Origin: Lachnospiraceae bacterium AC2031
GTDB lineage: Bacteria; Bacillota; Clostridia; Lachnospirales; Lachnospiraceae
Direction: 5' to 3'
Assembly: GCA_000687975.1 (NCBI GenBank)
Contig: JIAB01000001.1
Location: 1,783,501-1,847,500 of the forward strand
Length of the DNA stretch: 64,000 nt
Both the position numbers and the translations under genes were made by a program. The stretch's first letter is position 1. The number at the start of each line of letters is the position of its first letter. The notes under the pieces were generated by a model that ran no database searches, was not told the DNA's origin, and was given only the letters and a program-made list of their open reading frames with translations. Below are positions 32,661 to 41,293 of this stretch, in pieces.

Positions 32661-33950
32661 ATGCATGAGAACAAAGAAGATATTGAATATGTGATTCTTG
32701 TCGCCGTAGATACATCAAACGGCGACGATTCATTTAGCGGTGTGGATGCCTCTCTTGATGAGCTGGAGGAACTGGCCGAGACTGCTGGAGCGGTGGTTGT
32801 TGGACGAATGATCCAGAAACTGCCGTCTTTTAATGCGTCCACTTATATTGGAAGTGGTAAGATTGAAGAACTGGCCTATATGATTCTGGATAGAGGAGCT
32901 ACTGGAATTATTACTGACGATGAATTAAGCCCTGCACAAATGTATAATCTGGGGCAGGCTCTCGATATAAAGGTAATGGATCGAACCATGGTTATTCTGG
33001 ATATCTTTGCTGCTCATGCAAGAACTGCTGAAGGTAAGCTTCAGGTTGAACTGGCACAGCTTCAGTACCGTTTATCTCGTCTGACTGGTAAGGGTATCTC
33101 TATGTCTAGACTTGGTGGTGGTATCGGAACCAGAGGTCCTGGTGAGAAGAAACTTGAGCAGGATAGACGAGTTATAAGAAATCGTGTGGCTCAGCTTAGA
33201 CGAGAACTGCAGGACGTGGTGGCTCATCGTGAGCTGACACGTAAAGGAAGAGAAGCAGGAAGTGTACCTGTCTTTGCCATAGTTGGGTATACAAACGTTG
33301 GTAAGTCAACCTTGTTAAATGCGCTCACTGGAGCTGATATATTAGCAGAGAACAAGCTTTTTGCAACCCTTGATACAACAACAAGAGTGTATGAATATTC
33401 CAGAACTTCGGGAAAGCAGAAGGTTCTTCTAACGGATACAGTTGGATTTATCAGAAAGCTTCCTCATAATCTTATCGATGCATTCAGGAGTACGTTGGAA
33501 GAGGTGTGCTACGCTGATTATATAATTCACGTTGTGGATGCCTCTAGTGAGAATCGCAGGGGAGAGATGAAGGTGGTCTACGAGACACTGGATATGCTTT
33601 TTGATAAGGCTTCGTCTAGCGATATCATTTCCAAGAAGATAATTACACTCTTTAATAAGATAGATAAGGTGGAAAATCCTGATGACAGGCTGGGACTTCT
33701 GGATAAAAGAGCTAGCCAGGTGTTGCAGATTTCAGCTAAAAAGGGTTTAGGGCTGGATGGAATTAGTGAGTCGATAGATACGCTTCTTCGTGAGGACAGG
33801 CAGTATATTGAAACGTTGATAGGATATAAGGATATGTCTCTATTATCCGAGATTAAGTCTCGAGGTGAGATTCTTGAGGAAAAATATCAGGAAGAGGGAG
33901 TATGGATAAGGGCTTACGTACCGCAGCAGATAAGAATAGATAAGGGTTAG
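32661..33950 (+). CDS. hflX: GTPase HflX
   Basis: A 429-residue ribosome-associated GTPase that splits stalled ribosomes under stress. The N-terminal HflX domain is marked by STYIGSGKIEELAYMILDRG and LGGGIGTRGPGEKKLEQDRR. The G domain has P-loop GYTNVGKSTLLNAL, G3 DTVGF and G4 NKID. Length is normal. It starts 17 bases after the ArsC-like gene and precedes the tRNA cluster. Confidence 0.97.
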   Translation: MHENKEDIEYVILVAVDTSNGDDSFSGVDASLDELEELAETAGAVVVGRMIQKLPSFNASTYIGSGKIEELAYMILDRGATGIITDDELSPAQMYNLGQALDIKVMDRTMVILDIFAAHARTAEGKLQVELAQLQYRLSRLTGKGISMSRLGGGIGTRGPGEKKLEQDRRVIRNRVAQLRRELQDVVAHRELTRKGREAGSVPVFAIVGYTNVGKSTLLNALTGADILAENKLFATLDTTTRVYEYSRTSGKQKVLLTDTVGFIRKLPHNLIDAFRSTLEEVCYADYIIHVVDASSENRRGEMKVVYETLDMLFDKASSSDIISKKIITLFNKIDKVENPDDRLGLLDKRASQVLQISAKKGLGLDGISESIDTLLREDRQYIETLIGYKDMSLLSEIKSRGEILEEKYQEEGVWIRAYVPQQIRIDKG

Positions 33951-33969
33951 AGCAAAATGAGGAAACTTC

Positions 33970-33998
33970 TTGACAGATATGGGGCAAAATGCTATTAT
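33970..33998 (+). promoter_or_regulatory. Sigma-A promoter of the tRNA cluster
   Basis: TTGACA (33970-33975), a 17-bp spacer and TATTAT (33993-33998), an almost ideal housekeeping promoter about 80 bases ahead of tRNA-Ser. No other gene lies between. Confidence 0.8.
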
Positions 33999-34082
33999 AT
34001 TCTAGCGTCTAAAAAAGGACGTAGCTGTAAATCAGTTTTATGCCGCAATTGGCTTATGAATTGGTAGAGTTTTATTCAGCTT

Positions 34083-34171
34083 GGAGATGTACTCAAGTGG
34101 CTGAAGAGGTGCCCCTGCTAAGGGTATAGGTCGTTAATAGCGGCGCGAGGGTTCAAATCCCTCCATCTCCG
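34083..34171 (+). tRNA. tRNA-Ser (GCT anticodon)
   Basis: An 89-base class II tRNA with long variable arm. Acceptor GGAGATG pairs with CATCTCC, the anticodon GCT is at 34117-34119 and the T-arm GGTTCAAATCC is intact. CCA is not encoded. Reads AGC/AGU codons. Confidence 0.95.
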
Positions 34172-34192
34172 ATTTTTAAAAATTCATTATAA

Positions 34193-34219
34193 TCCTCGAT
34201 AGCTCAATGGTAGAGCACT
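34193..34219 (+). pseudogene. Truncated tRNA-Asn (5' 27 bases)
   Basis: The first 27 bases of the downstream tRNA-Asn (acceptor 5' strand, D-arm) are repeated here exactly, then the sequence diverges and cannot form an anticodon arm or T-arm. The intervening 51 bases (34220-34270) show only a weak 5-bp hairpin at about 34223-34240. It is a partial duplication, not a functional tRNA. Confidence 0.8.
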
Positions 34220-34270
34220 GCGGCGAGTTCCCTGGACTCGTTGATGGCTTCATTGATGAGAGAGTAATAT

Positions 34271-34342
34271 TCCTCGATAGCTCAATGGTAGAGCACTCGG
34301 CTGTTAACCGAGGGGTTGTTGGTTCGAGCCCAACTCGGGGAG
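34271..34342 (+). tRNA. tRNA-Asn (GTT anticodon)
   Basis: A complete 72-base cloverleaf. Acceptor TCCTCGA pairs with TCGGGGA (one wobble), anticodon GTT at 34303-34305, T-arm GGTTCGAGCC. CCA not encoded. Confidence 0.95.
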
Positions 34343-34349
34343 TTTATAT

Positions 34350-34420
34350 GGCGACATAGCCAAGTGGTAAGGCGTGGGACTGCAACTCCCTGATCGCTGG
34401 TTCGAATCCTGCTGTCGCCT
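34350..34420 (+). tRNA. tRNA-Cys (GCA anticodon)
   Basis: A 71-base cloverleaf seven bases after tRNA-Asn. Acceptor GGCGACA pairs with TGTCGCC, anticodon GCA at 34382-34384, T-arm GGTTCGAATCC. CCA not encoded. Confidence 0.95.
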
Positions 34421-34423
34421 CTT

Positions 34424-34457
34424 AAAGAGCTTTTGGTTTATCCAAGAGCTCTTTTTT
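34424..34457 (+). terminator. Terminator of the tRNA cluster
   Basis: AAAGAGCTTTTGG (34424-34436) pairs with CCAAGAGCTCTTT (34442-34454) with one G-T wobble and a 5-base loop, ending in six T. Confidence 0.92.
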
Positions 34458-34534
34458 GTTATAATCGAGCTGAGTTTTGAGCTTCTTAGAGGGAGTACCT
34501 CTGGGGATGACATTTAATTAATGAGGATAGAAGT

Positions 34535-35494
34535 ATGGGTATAGGAAGCAGTCGAAGATTTTATGAGGCAGAGGTTGCCCCAATGATTCACGAGAAGTTT
34601 CGTGAATTTGAGAAGCGTATAGCGGTTGGTATTGCAGGGGAAGGCTCGGACTGCTTTGGTTATGATGATTTTATATCCCGTGATCATGATTTTGGCACGG
34701 GTGTTTGTCTCTGGGTTACTGACGAAGATATGCAGAATATTGGTCAGGAGCTTTCAAAGGAGTATGAATATCTGGTTGATCAGCATCCAAGTAGTAAGCT
34801 TACAGATCGACTTCGTGCCAGACGTGGTGTGATGACAATAAGGAGCTTTTATTCCAAGATACTTGGAACAGAGCTGGATACAAAGAATGCGGTAATTACG
34901 AATGACGATTGGAGCGGGCTGGATCACGCCTGTCTTGCTACAGCGGTAAATGGATTCGTTTTTCGAGATGATCTAGGTGAATTTACAGCATTTCGCGAGC
35001 TGCTACTAAATTATTACCCGGATAATGTCTGGAGGATCAGGATAGCAAACGAGCTCCATAAATTTGCTGCAAGTCTGCAGGTTAATTATTCTAGATGTAT
35101 GTGTAGGGAAGACTGGGTTGCAGCAAGACTTTGTCACATGCAGGGTCTTGAAGCGGCAATGCAGTTATATTTTCTAATGAAGAGACAGTATCCGCCGTAC
35201 TATAAATGGACCTTTAGAAGACTTGAAGAGATAGATCGAGATAGTGTGGATTCATCAACGAAGTATGGTGGTTTTTCAACACTGATCAGAAAGCTTTCTG
35301 AAGAGATGGGAGATAAGAGTGCTTGGAAGGGGATAAAGTATTCCCCAAACTATATTAATCTTTCGGATCCGATGATCGTTCTGGCAGAGAGGATTGCAGG
35401 ATGTATCGTTGATATGATGAATAAAAATGGCCTCACAGATAGGACTAATCCCTATCTGGAGACCTATGTAGATGAAATCTTAGATAAAATATGA
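34535..35494 (+). CDS. DUF4037 nucleotidyltransferase-like protein
   Basis: A 319-residue cytoplasmic protein of the DUF4037 family. The nucleotidyltransferase-like loop is GEGSDCFGYDDFISRDHDFG, with an Asp pair that could bind metal. The middle helical region VWRIRIANELHKFAASLQVN is family typical, as are RIAGCI and the tail. Target unknown. It converges with AroA and the two genes overlap by 15 bases at their 3' ends, so no terminator separates them. Confidence 0.85.
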   Translation: MGIGSSRRFYEAEVAPMIHEKFREFEKRIAVGIAGEGSDCFGYDDFISRDHDFGTGVCLWVTDEDMQNIGQELSKEYEYLVDQHPSSKLTDRLRARRGVMTIRSFYSKILGTELDTKNAVITNDDWSGLDHACLATAVNGFVFRDDLGEFTAFRELLLNYYPDNVWRIRIANELHKFAASLQVNYSRCMCREDWVAARLCHMQGLEAAMQLYFLMKRQYPPYYKWTFRRLEEIDRDSVDSSTKYGGFSTLIRKLSEEMGDKSAWKGIKYSPNYINLSDPMIVLAERIAGCIVDMMNKNGLTDRTNPYLETYVDEILDKI

Positions 35495-36757
35495 GTCGAT
35501 GTAATCCAGGAATTCTGGATATGATTTTCTGATACACATCAGGTCATCGATCTCAATCTTTGTTTTTAGGATTGTGGCCAGAAGTATAGCGCTCATAGCC
35601 ATACGGTGGTCATTGTATGAAGAAAGTTTTATTACATCTGTAGGTGCATTTGCTGGATCGTATCTAAAGACGGTCAGTGCATCTTCACTTTCCTCTGTCT
35701 TTACTCCGACAGCTGACAGCTGCTCTCTTATGGCGGCAACTCTGTCGGACTCTTTTATTCTAAGTCTATGGATTCCCGTAAATGTTATATCGTCAAAAAC
35801 AAATGGAGCTACCATTGCCATATATGGGGCAATGTCTGGGCAGTTGGTAATATCCCATGTCACACCACTCTTTGGTGAACTTCCCTGTTCTGCATTTTCT
35901 GCAAGATTAAGATAATCAGTGATTGCTCTGTCTCCTTGGTCGGACTGGAAGTTGAGATTGGTTACCTTGATGTCTGTAAATTTCTGAAGACATAACAGGA
36001 ATGCTCCGTTGCTCCAGTCGCCTTCTACAGCGAAGTCTGCAAGCTTACCGGTTTCGGCTGCTTTCTTATATCCGCCAGGTGTTATATGATATACATTTCC
36101 TTCACGAACAGCATCACATCCATACTTGGCAAGCGCGTCCTGGGTCAGCTGTATATATGGCGCGGAAGTAATATTTCCTACTACCTTTACTGTACAAGGT
36201 TTATCAAAGATAGTAAGGGCCATCAGCAGACCGGAAATATACTGTGAAGAAACGCTTCCGTCGATAACATATTCGCCAGGTGTCATTTCACCGTTCAAAA
36301 TGATAGAACGTGTTTCAGGATGCTTCGCAAAGTTGAAGTTGTGAGGCATCATAGCATCTGCCAGCTCTTTGATCGGTCTATCGAAAAGACGACCTGTAGT
36401 TGAGAAGCAGAGCTCTGTGATTCCATGGTGGTCACGGTCTTCTCCTAGGAGAAGAGCTGCAGCAACAGGAATCATAAATCTAAGGGTGGAACCACTTTCG
36501 TTACAAGGAATGTAAAGAGTTCTTCTTCGACCAACATTTTCTGGCTTAGTTCCCATTTCCTTTTCCATAATTGTGTTATGAAGAATCTGAAGAATGATCT
36601 TCGTAGCACGAACGTCTTCGCCATCGTTTGCCAAAATTTCCAGATTTGAGTAATCACCACAAAGGAACCTTATGATCAGTTCTCTGTGGTAGATTGATTT
36701 AGATGGCGGAGCATCTATAGTAAAGTCAAATGTTTTGTTTTCGCAGTTAATTATCAT
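35480..36757 (-). CDS. aroA: 3-phosphoshikimate 1-carboxyvinyltransferase (EPSP synthase)
   Basis: A 425-residue enzyme joining shikimate-3-phosphate and PEP on the route to chorismate. Substrate motifs are DAPPSKSIYHRELII at the start, the loop CNESGSTLRFMIPVAAALL, DGSVSSQYISGLLMAL, and the C-terminal HRLRIKESDRVAAI and SYNDHRMAMS with catalytic Asp/Glu/Lys residues. No other aro gene lies nearby. The start overlaps the upstream acyltransferase gene by 11 bases, so both share a transcript. Confidence 0.96.
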   Translation of the reverse strand: MIINCENKTFDFTIDAPPSKSIYHRELIIRFLCGDYSNLEILANDGEDVRATKIILQILHNTIMEKEMGTKPENVGRRRTLYIPCNESGSTLRFMIPVAAALLLGEDRDHHGITELCFSTTGRLFDRPIKELADAMMPHNFNFAKHPETRSIILNGEMTPGEYVIDGSVSSQYISGLLMALTIFDKPCTVKVVGNITSAPYIQLTQDALAKYGCDAVREGNVYHITPGGYKKAAETGKLADFAVEGDWSNGAFLLCLQKFTDIKVTNLNFQSDQGDRAITDYLNLAENAEQGSSPKSGVTWDITNCPDIAPYMAMVAPFVFDDITFTGIHRLRIKESDRVAAIREQLSAVGVKTEESEDALTVFRYDPANAPTDVIKLSSYNDHRMAMSAILLATILKTKIEIDDLMCIRKSYPEFLDYIDSYFI

Positions 36758-37883
36758 GTGTTACTTCCTTTTCTTTTTTAAACAACTTCTTTATAAGAAA
36801 GGCTAGCATTCTTCTGCACCAGTCTAACATCCAGCATATGGAGTAGACAAGAAGAATTATAAGTATAAATTTAATCAGGTAGTCACCCTCGGAGTAGAAA
36901 GCGATTCGGTCTGTATTAAAGATATCTTCCCATATAAGTGGTCGGATCAGCGGATGTTCGTGAATCATATATATACCCAGGTTACCAGCGCTGATGTAGT
37001 TGATTGCATTTCCCAGTTTTTTGAATCTGGACAGATCCAGCTTTTCAAAGGTTCGGAATAGGCAGATGCACTGAAGGACTACCAGAGGATTGTCATTATA
37101 TCCTATTACGTCTTCGATGCCAACATCTGGATAGCTGTAGACAATGAACACGTTTACCAGTCCTAGTGTCAGGAATCCTAACAGATAGAGGTAAGGTTTG
37201 CTCCAGATTGAGCCGTCCTGAATGTTGTCGTGTTTTCTAAATAAATGGTATTTTCTGAGGTAAGCTCCCAGAAGATACATATATATAAAGTCGTATAAAC
37301 TCTTTCCACCTTGAGTTGCGAGAATCTTCTTTATTCCGATGATCCCCTCAAAAGGTTCCAGCATACTTAGTGGCTGCCATACAGAGAAAAGGCAGAAGCA
37401 GATTCCAATAAGAATAAGGAAGTGCTCTCTATCCAGCCCCTGAACCATACGGTTGAGGTATGGGGATAGTATCAGTACCAGCAGGTAAAGAGTCATGAAA
37501 TACCAGGTTCTGGAAAGAAATGGAATAAATGCCTTCAAATACTGGTCGGTGGTGATCACATTTGGCTTTAAAATGCCGTAAATAACTGGAATTGTGATCG
37601 AGTAGAAGAGCATCGGCAGATAACACTTGAGGATTCTCTTCTTATTAAATGTTATCTCAGATGTGCTCAGGAAATACCCCATGATGATTATGAATATATA
37701 TACGGGGCATCTGCACATAAGCCATATAAGCCAATACGCCAGCTCGGTATGTCCGCCTAAGGTTTGGGCAATATCTGTGTAATCTCCATAGTCGGATATA
37801 TGGAGAAATATAATCTGCATCATCATTATGATGCGGAGCAACTCGATACTTGAGTTTCTCGGATTTTTCTTCTTCTCTTTCAT
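36747..37883 (-). CDS. Membrane acyltransferase (Acyltransferase_3 family)
   Basis: A 378-residue protein with about ten hydrophobic helices. RNSSIELLRIIMMMQIIFLH matches the N-terminal catalytic-histidine motif of acyltransferase-3 (OafA-like) proteins, with later MYLLGAYLRKY and YISAGNLGIYMIHEHPLI segments. These enzymes acetylate or succinylate cell-surface sugars. First gene of a two-gene unit with aroA, an unexpected partner. Divergent from the radical SAM gene; the shared 182-base region contains tandem dyads. Confidence 0.85.
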   Translation of the reverse strand: MKEKKKNPRNSSIELLRIIMMMQIIFLHISDYGDYTDIAQTLGGHTELAYWLIWLMCRCPVYIFIIIMGYFLSTSEITFNKKRILKCYLPMLFYSITIPVIYGILKPNVITTDQYLKAFIPFLSRTWYFMTLYLLVLILSPYLNRMVQGLDREHFLILIGICFCLFSVWQPLSMLEPFEGIIGIKKILATQGGKSLYDFIYMYLLGAYLRKYHLFRKHDNIQDGSIWSKPYLYLLGFLTLGLVNVFIVYSYPDVGIEDVIGYNDNPLVVLQCICLFRTFEKLDLSRFKKLGNAINYISAGNLGIYMIHEHPLIRPLIWEDIFNTDRIAFYSEGDYLIKFILIILLVYSICWMLDWCRRMLAFLIKKLFKKEKEVTHDN

Positions 37884-37945
37884 AGCCTATGAATTATAGC
37901 ACCAGCCTAGACTTTTTGACAAGCAAAGTAATTTAAAAAAGTTAC

Positions 37946-38030
37946 CGTCAAAAGTTGACGCCTTGTCAAAAGAAAATGACTTGACGGAGTGTCAAAAGTG
38001 TTTGACAATTTGTATTACCTTTGATACACT
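37946..38030 (+). promoter_or_regulatory. Promoter with tandem TGTCA-N8-TGACA dyads
   Basis: TTGACA (38002-38007), 17-bp spacer and TACACT (38025-38030) form a strong promoter for the radical SAM gene. Overlapping the -35 is a perfect dyad TGTCA-N8-TGACA (37990-38007). A similar one lies 26 bp upstream (37964-37981, one mismatch) and a shorter one, GTCA-N5-TGAC, at 37947-37959. The identical GTCAAAAG half-sites suggest a dimeric repressor bound in tandem; the regulator is not identifiable. Confidence 0.7.
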
Positions 38031-38065
38031 TTGAAATCATATCTTTAAAAGGGGAGATTAAGGCT

Positions 38066-39070
38066 ATGTCAAACGTAATAGTGGAGGCACTAAAGTCAGG
38101 GGATTACTCCGACCAGGTGCTAAAGGATGCACTTCTTCTTAAAGGAGGAGAAGAGCAGGAGCTTTTTGCGGCTGCCCGCGAAAAGAGACTGGAGTTTTAT
38201 CCAGATAATAAGGCGCAAGCCAGAAGTGTAATCGAGATCAGTAACATATGCAGACAGAGATGTCGTTACTGTTCGATTGGTGGCAAGGATCAGAGATTTA
38301 ACTATTCTCTGGATGCAAACCAGATGGAGATGCTTATGGACTATCTTTATAAGGATGGTCGTAGAGTAGTGCTTCTTCAGTCAGGTGAGAATCCAAGTGA
38401 GAAGTTTATCCGTGAGGTTGAAACTGCCGTTAAGGTAATTAAAGAGAAGCATAGTGATCTTCGTATCATTCTCTGTATGGGTGATCTTACAAGAGAGCAG
38501 TATCAGAGATTATATGATGCAGGTGCATCAGACTATGTAATCAAGTTTGAGGCTTCAAATGAAGAACTCTTTAACAAATGTAAGCCAAACGACAATCTTG
38601 AGAATCGACTGAAATGTATTCAGGATCTTGCAGATATCGGATACAGAGTTGGATCAGGTAATATTGTAGGCCTTCCAGGACAGACATTAGATGATCTTGT
38701 TTCTGATATTAAGCTTGTACATGATCTTCCACTGGGAATGAACAGTACAACAATCTTTATACCAGCGGAGAATTCTGATTTTGCTAATGAGCCAGCAGGA
38801 GATGCAAATCTCACACTGAACATGATGGCAATAATGAGAATTATGAATCCATCAAGACTCATGCCAACTACAAGTTCGCTTGAGAAGATGATTGAAGAAG
38901 GTCAGTATCTGGGACTTATGGCAGGAGCTAACACGGTTACTATTCATGATGGTACACCAGAAGAGCTTCAGGAATATTTCCCAATTTATTCAACACATCG
39001 TGTCCGTCCACAGATTGAGCACTTCAGAGATATACTTAATAGAGCAAACATGACAGCAGACATCTGCTAA
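38066..39070 (+). CDS. Radical SAM enzyme of the BioB/HydE-like group
   Basis: A 334-residue protein. The iron-sulfur motif is CRQRCRYC (CxxxCxxC) within ISNICRQRCRYCSIGGKDQR. Later FEASNEELFNKCKPNDNLEN and GYRVGSGNIVGLPGQTLDDL are shared with HydE and biotin synthase, the second being the SAM/substrate barrel strand. The C-terminus has family-typical TSSLEKMIEEGQYLGLMAGA. Because HydE-specific residues and hydrogenase genes are not visible, I leave the substrate open. ATG 38066 has GGGGAGA upstream. Expression is probably controlled by the dyads at 37946-38007. Confidence 0.8.
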   Translation: MSNVIVEALKSGDYSDQVLKDALLLKGGEEQELFAAAREKRLEFYPDNKAQARSVIEISNICRQRCRYCSIGGKDQRFNYSLDANQMEMLMDYLYKDGRRVVLLQSGENPSEKFIREVETAVKVIKEKHSDLRIILCMGDLTREQYQRLYDAGASDYVIKFEASNEELFNKCKPNDNLENRLKCIQDLADIGYRVGSGNIVGLPGQTLDDLVSDIKLVHDLPLGMNSTTIFIPAENSDFANEPAGDANLTLNMMAIMRIMNPSRLMPTTSSLEKMIEEGQYLGLMAGANTVTIHDGTPEELQEYFPIYSTHRVRPQIEHFRDILNRANMTADIC

Positions 39071-39091
39071 TTATGTGATCATTAAAATGAA

Positions 39092-39127
39092 AACTCCTTC
39101 GGAAAGATAATTCCGAAGGAGTTATTT
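39092..39127. terminator. Bidirectional terminator
   Basis: A 13-bp perfect stem (AACTCCTTCGGAA at 39092-39104 with its complement at 39111-39123), loop AGATAA, T-rich on both sides. It lies between convergent genes and can serve both. Confidence 0.88.
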
Positions 39128-39158
39128 TTATTATTTGTTTTTGACTCAACAGTTTTAA

Positions 39159-39965
39159 CTAGAAGTTAGTTGGTCCCTGTGGTGGCTGCTGCTCAAAATC
39201 CTGTGGCTGTGCGAAGCCAGGCTGCTGAGGCTGCTGTGCAAAATACTGATTGAAGTCTTCTGGATTCTGTGGAGCCTGAGGCTGCTGTGCCATAGGATCC
39301 TGAAGTGGCTGATCATAGCTCTGATTAAAGTTCTGAGGAGCTGGAGGAGCTGTTCTCTGTCCCTTCTTAATGGTTACAAAGATAAGAACACCAGCAATAA
39401 CAAGAGCAACAATACCAATGATGAACATTGTTCCAGCCTGGTCAAAGTCTCTGATCTGGATGTAGTAAAGCTTACCATACTGCTCAATCTCGTCATCTGT
39501 AAAACCACCGCTGCTCATGAAGTCCTTGAAGTAACCAGAGTCTTCTTTATCCATAGCAACGATCTTACCCTTGATATGAACTGTTGTAGTAGTATCTTCA
39601 ATCTTTCCGTCCATCATATCATAGGTTTCATCTGTCTGAGTATCCATCTGTGAGACCATGCTCTGATCAGTTACCTGAATACCCATGTAAGACTCCTGTG
39701 CTACAGGAATTACATATCTGTAATATGTACTCTCTGTATGACCATTTCTCTTGTTCTCAACAGTTTCAAAAACACCAAAGTTGTAGTAGATATCACCTTC
39801 TACGATAGCGCCCTTCTGAACCTGATCGTCTGACATTGCATTAATGTCGAGTGGGGTTTTCTTAGAATCAGAATATTCAATAGCGCCAAATGCAGTACAA
39901 AGTACGCCGACTACAAGTAGAATAAGAATGACTCTTGTAAAACCTGAGTTAAAAATACTTTTCAT
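39159..39965 (-). CDS. Two-helix membrane protein with Gln/Pro-rich tail
   Basis: A 268-residue protein: N-terminal membrane helix (VILILLVVGVLCTAFGAI), an ectodomain of about 140 residues, a second helix (MFIIGIVALVIAGVLIFVTI) and a cytoplasmic tail of 60 residues with repeated Gln, Pro, Phe and Asn. Low-complexity Q/P tails often mediate clustering. I start at 39965 because AGGAGG is nine bases upstream; the Met three codons earlier directly abuts that site. It shares topology and ectodomain spacing with the next gene (DUF6709-like). Function unknown. Confidence 0.65.
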   Translation of the reverse strand: MKSIFNSGFTRVILILLVVGVLCTAFGAIEYSDSKKTPLDINAMSDDQVQKGAIVEGDIYYNFGVFETVENKRNGHTESTYYRYVIPVAQESYMGIQVTDQSMVSQMDTQTDETYDMMDGKIEDTTTTVHIKGKIVAMDKEDSGYFKDFMSSGGFTDDEIEQYGKLYYIQIRDFDQAGTMFIIGIVALVIAGVLIFVTIKKGQRTAPPAPQNFNQSYDQPLQDPMAQQPQAPQNPEDFNQYFAQQPQQPGFAQPQDFEQQPPQGPTNF

Positions 39966-40003
39966 CTTTCGCATCCTCCTAAAAACTATTATATTGAAAG
40001 AAT

Positions 40004-41125
40004 TTAATAAAGTACGTCGTTAATATTACTTTCCTGATACATAGGAACCTGATGGTTCATATAAGCATTTCTTCTTTCGTCTACAGCAGCAATCATGGAG
40101 TTAAACTTTCCGTGATCTGTTGCATTTGCAAGATCGTTATTAAATCCTGTAAAGAAATAAGGTGCTCTTCTGTACATCTCATCGAGAATTTGGTGACCTA
40201 CAGTATCATTTTTGATATTAATAAGATTCTTCTTGTGACTACGGTCCCACATAATGAATTGATATGACTTTGTTGTTCCAGATGGTATACCGTAGGTTGT
40301 ATGTTTTGTAGTAGTGATCATTACGTATGCCCACACCAGTGAATCATAAGGCATGACTATTGTTCCTGGGAAGGCAAAAAATAATACATGTTTATTTCCA
40401 ATGAGAGCATTTTCAATACGAGTTGCGCCCATCATATCCTGTACCAGTACATCCTCAAGTATTCCATATTTTTTCATGGATTTTTTGATAGGATTTTTAT
40501 ATCCGCCACAAAGGAAGTATATGATCATGGTAAGACCACAAAGAGCCATAATAACCGCAATGATTACATAGAAGAGATTATTATCTCCGTTATCATCTAA
40601 TATAAGGTCTATTGGAGTAACCATCTTAAAGTTATAGTAGGTGAATCTATACTCACTTAAATCGTTTCCACTAGCTTCAAAGAAATCTTCGAAATATCTT
40701 TTCTCTGTCGCATCCATTTCCTGAAGATAACCTTTACCTGAGAGATAGATAGGTGGAAGAGATTCCTCGATTCCGTCTAAATAATCATAGGTGCCATCGG
40801 ATATCTGGTCGGCAATATCAGTCTTTTTGTCATATACATAGAAGCCCATGTATTCGCCGTCGTTGGTGGATGTAACATAGTAGCGGCCTTTGCTATCTGA
40901 ACAGTAGTAATCATACAGAATGTTGTTATCACAGGTGTACCATTGATCAGCTGCATACTGACTGCTTGGAGTTTCGAAAAGATCTGGAGCACTGAAAAAA
41001 ATGTACTTAAAAAGATTCTGACAGATGCCGAATAAAATTACGACACCGAGTACTAAAAATAAGATACCGCCTCCAATATATATTTTGGCAGCAGACTTTC
41101 GCAAAGCAGAATAAATTTCTTTCAT
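40004..41125 (-). CDS. DUF6709-like membrane protein
   Basis: A 373-residue protein with a membrane helix (IYIGGGILFLVLGVVILF), an ectodomain of about 145 residues with similar element order to the 39159 product (a DGxYDYLDGI segment, then GKGYLQEMDATEKRYFEDFF), a second helix (FYVIIAVIMALCGLTMIIYF) and a cytoplasmic domain of about 160 residues. The parallel MDATEKRYFEDFFEASG / MDKEDSGYFKDFMSSGG segments show the two are paralogous. It lies 38 bases upstream of the first on the same strand. Function unknown. Confidence 0.65.
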   Translation of the reverse strand: MKEIYSALRKSAAKIYIGGGILFLVLGVVILFGICQNLFKYIFFSAPDLFETPSSQYAADQWYTCDNNILYDYYCSDSKGRYYVTSTNDGEYMGFYVYDKKTDIADQISDGTYDYLDGIEESLPPIYLSGKGYLQEMDATEKRYFEDFFEASGNDLSEYRFTYYNFKMVTPIDLILDDNGDNNLFYVIIAVIMALCGLTMIIYFLCGGYKNPIKKSMKKYGILEDVLVQDMMGATRIENALIGNKHVLFFAFPGTIVMPYDSLVWAYVMITTTKHTTYGIPSGTTKSYQFIMWDRSHKKNLINIKNDTVGHQILDEMYRRAPYFFTGFNNDLANATDHGKFNSMIAAVDERRNAYMNHQVPMYQESNINDVLY

Positions 41126-41293
41126 ATCCCTCTAAACTTCCCTTCACAAAAATAGGCAGAAAAAGCCCATAGCTAGGAGCCATTGTAACAGAAACAAGGT
41201 GCATGGTGCAAGAAAAAAAAGAGTGTTATAATAATATAGTAGAGATAAAGCAAAATGATATTTCAAAATTATAGAAATAAATGGAGAAACCAC

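Noticed and set aside
34223..34240. Hairpin after the truncated tRNA-Asn as an anticodon arm
   Set aside because: The 7-base loop lacks T33 and the spacing to the D-arm is wrong, so it cannot complete a tRNA.
35574..35915. Forward frame of 113 codons inside aroA
   Set aside because: Antisense to conserved AroA coding sequence, no ribosome site, no domain.
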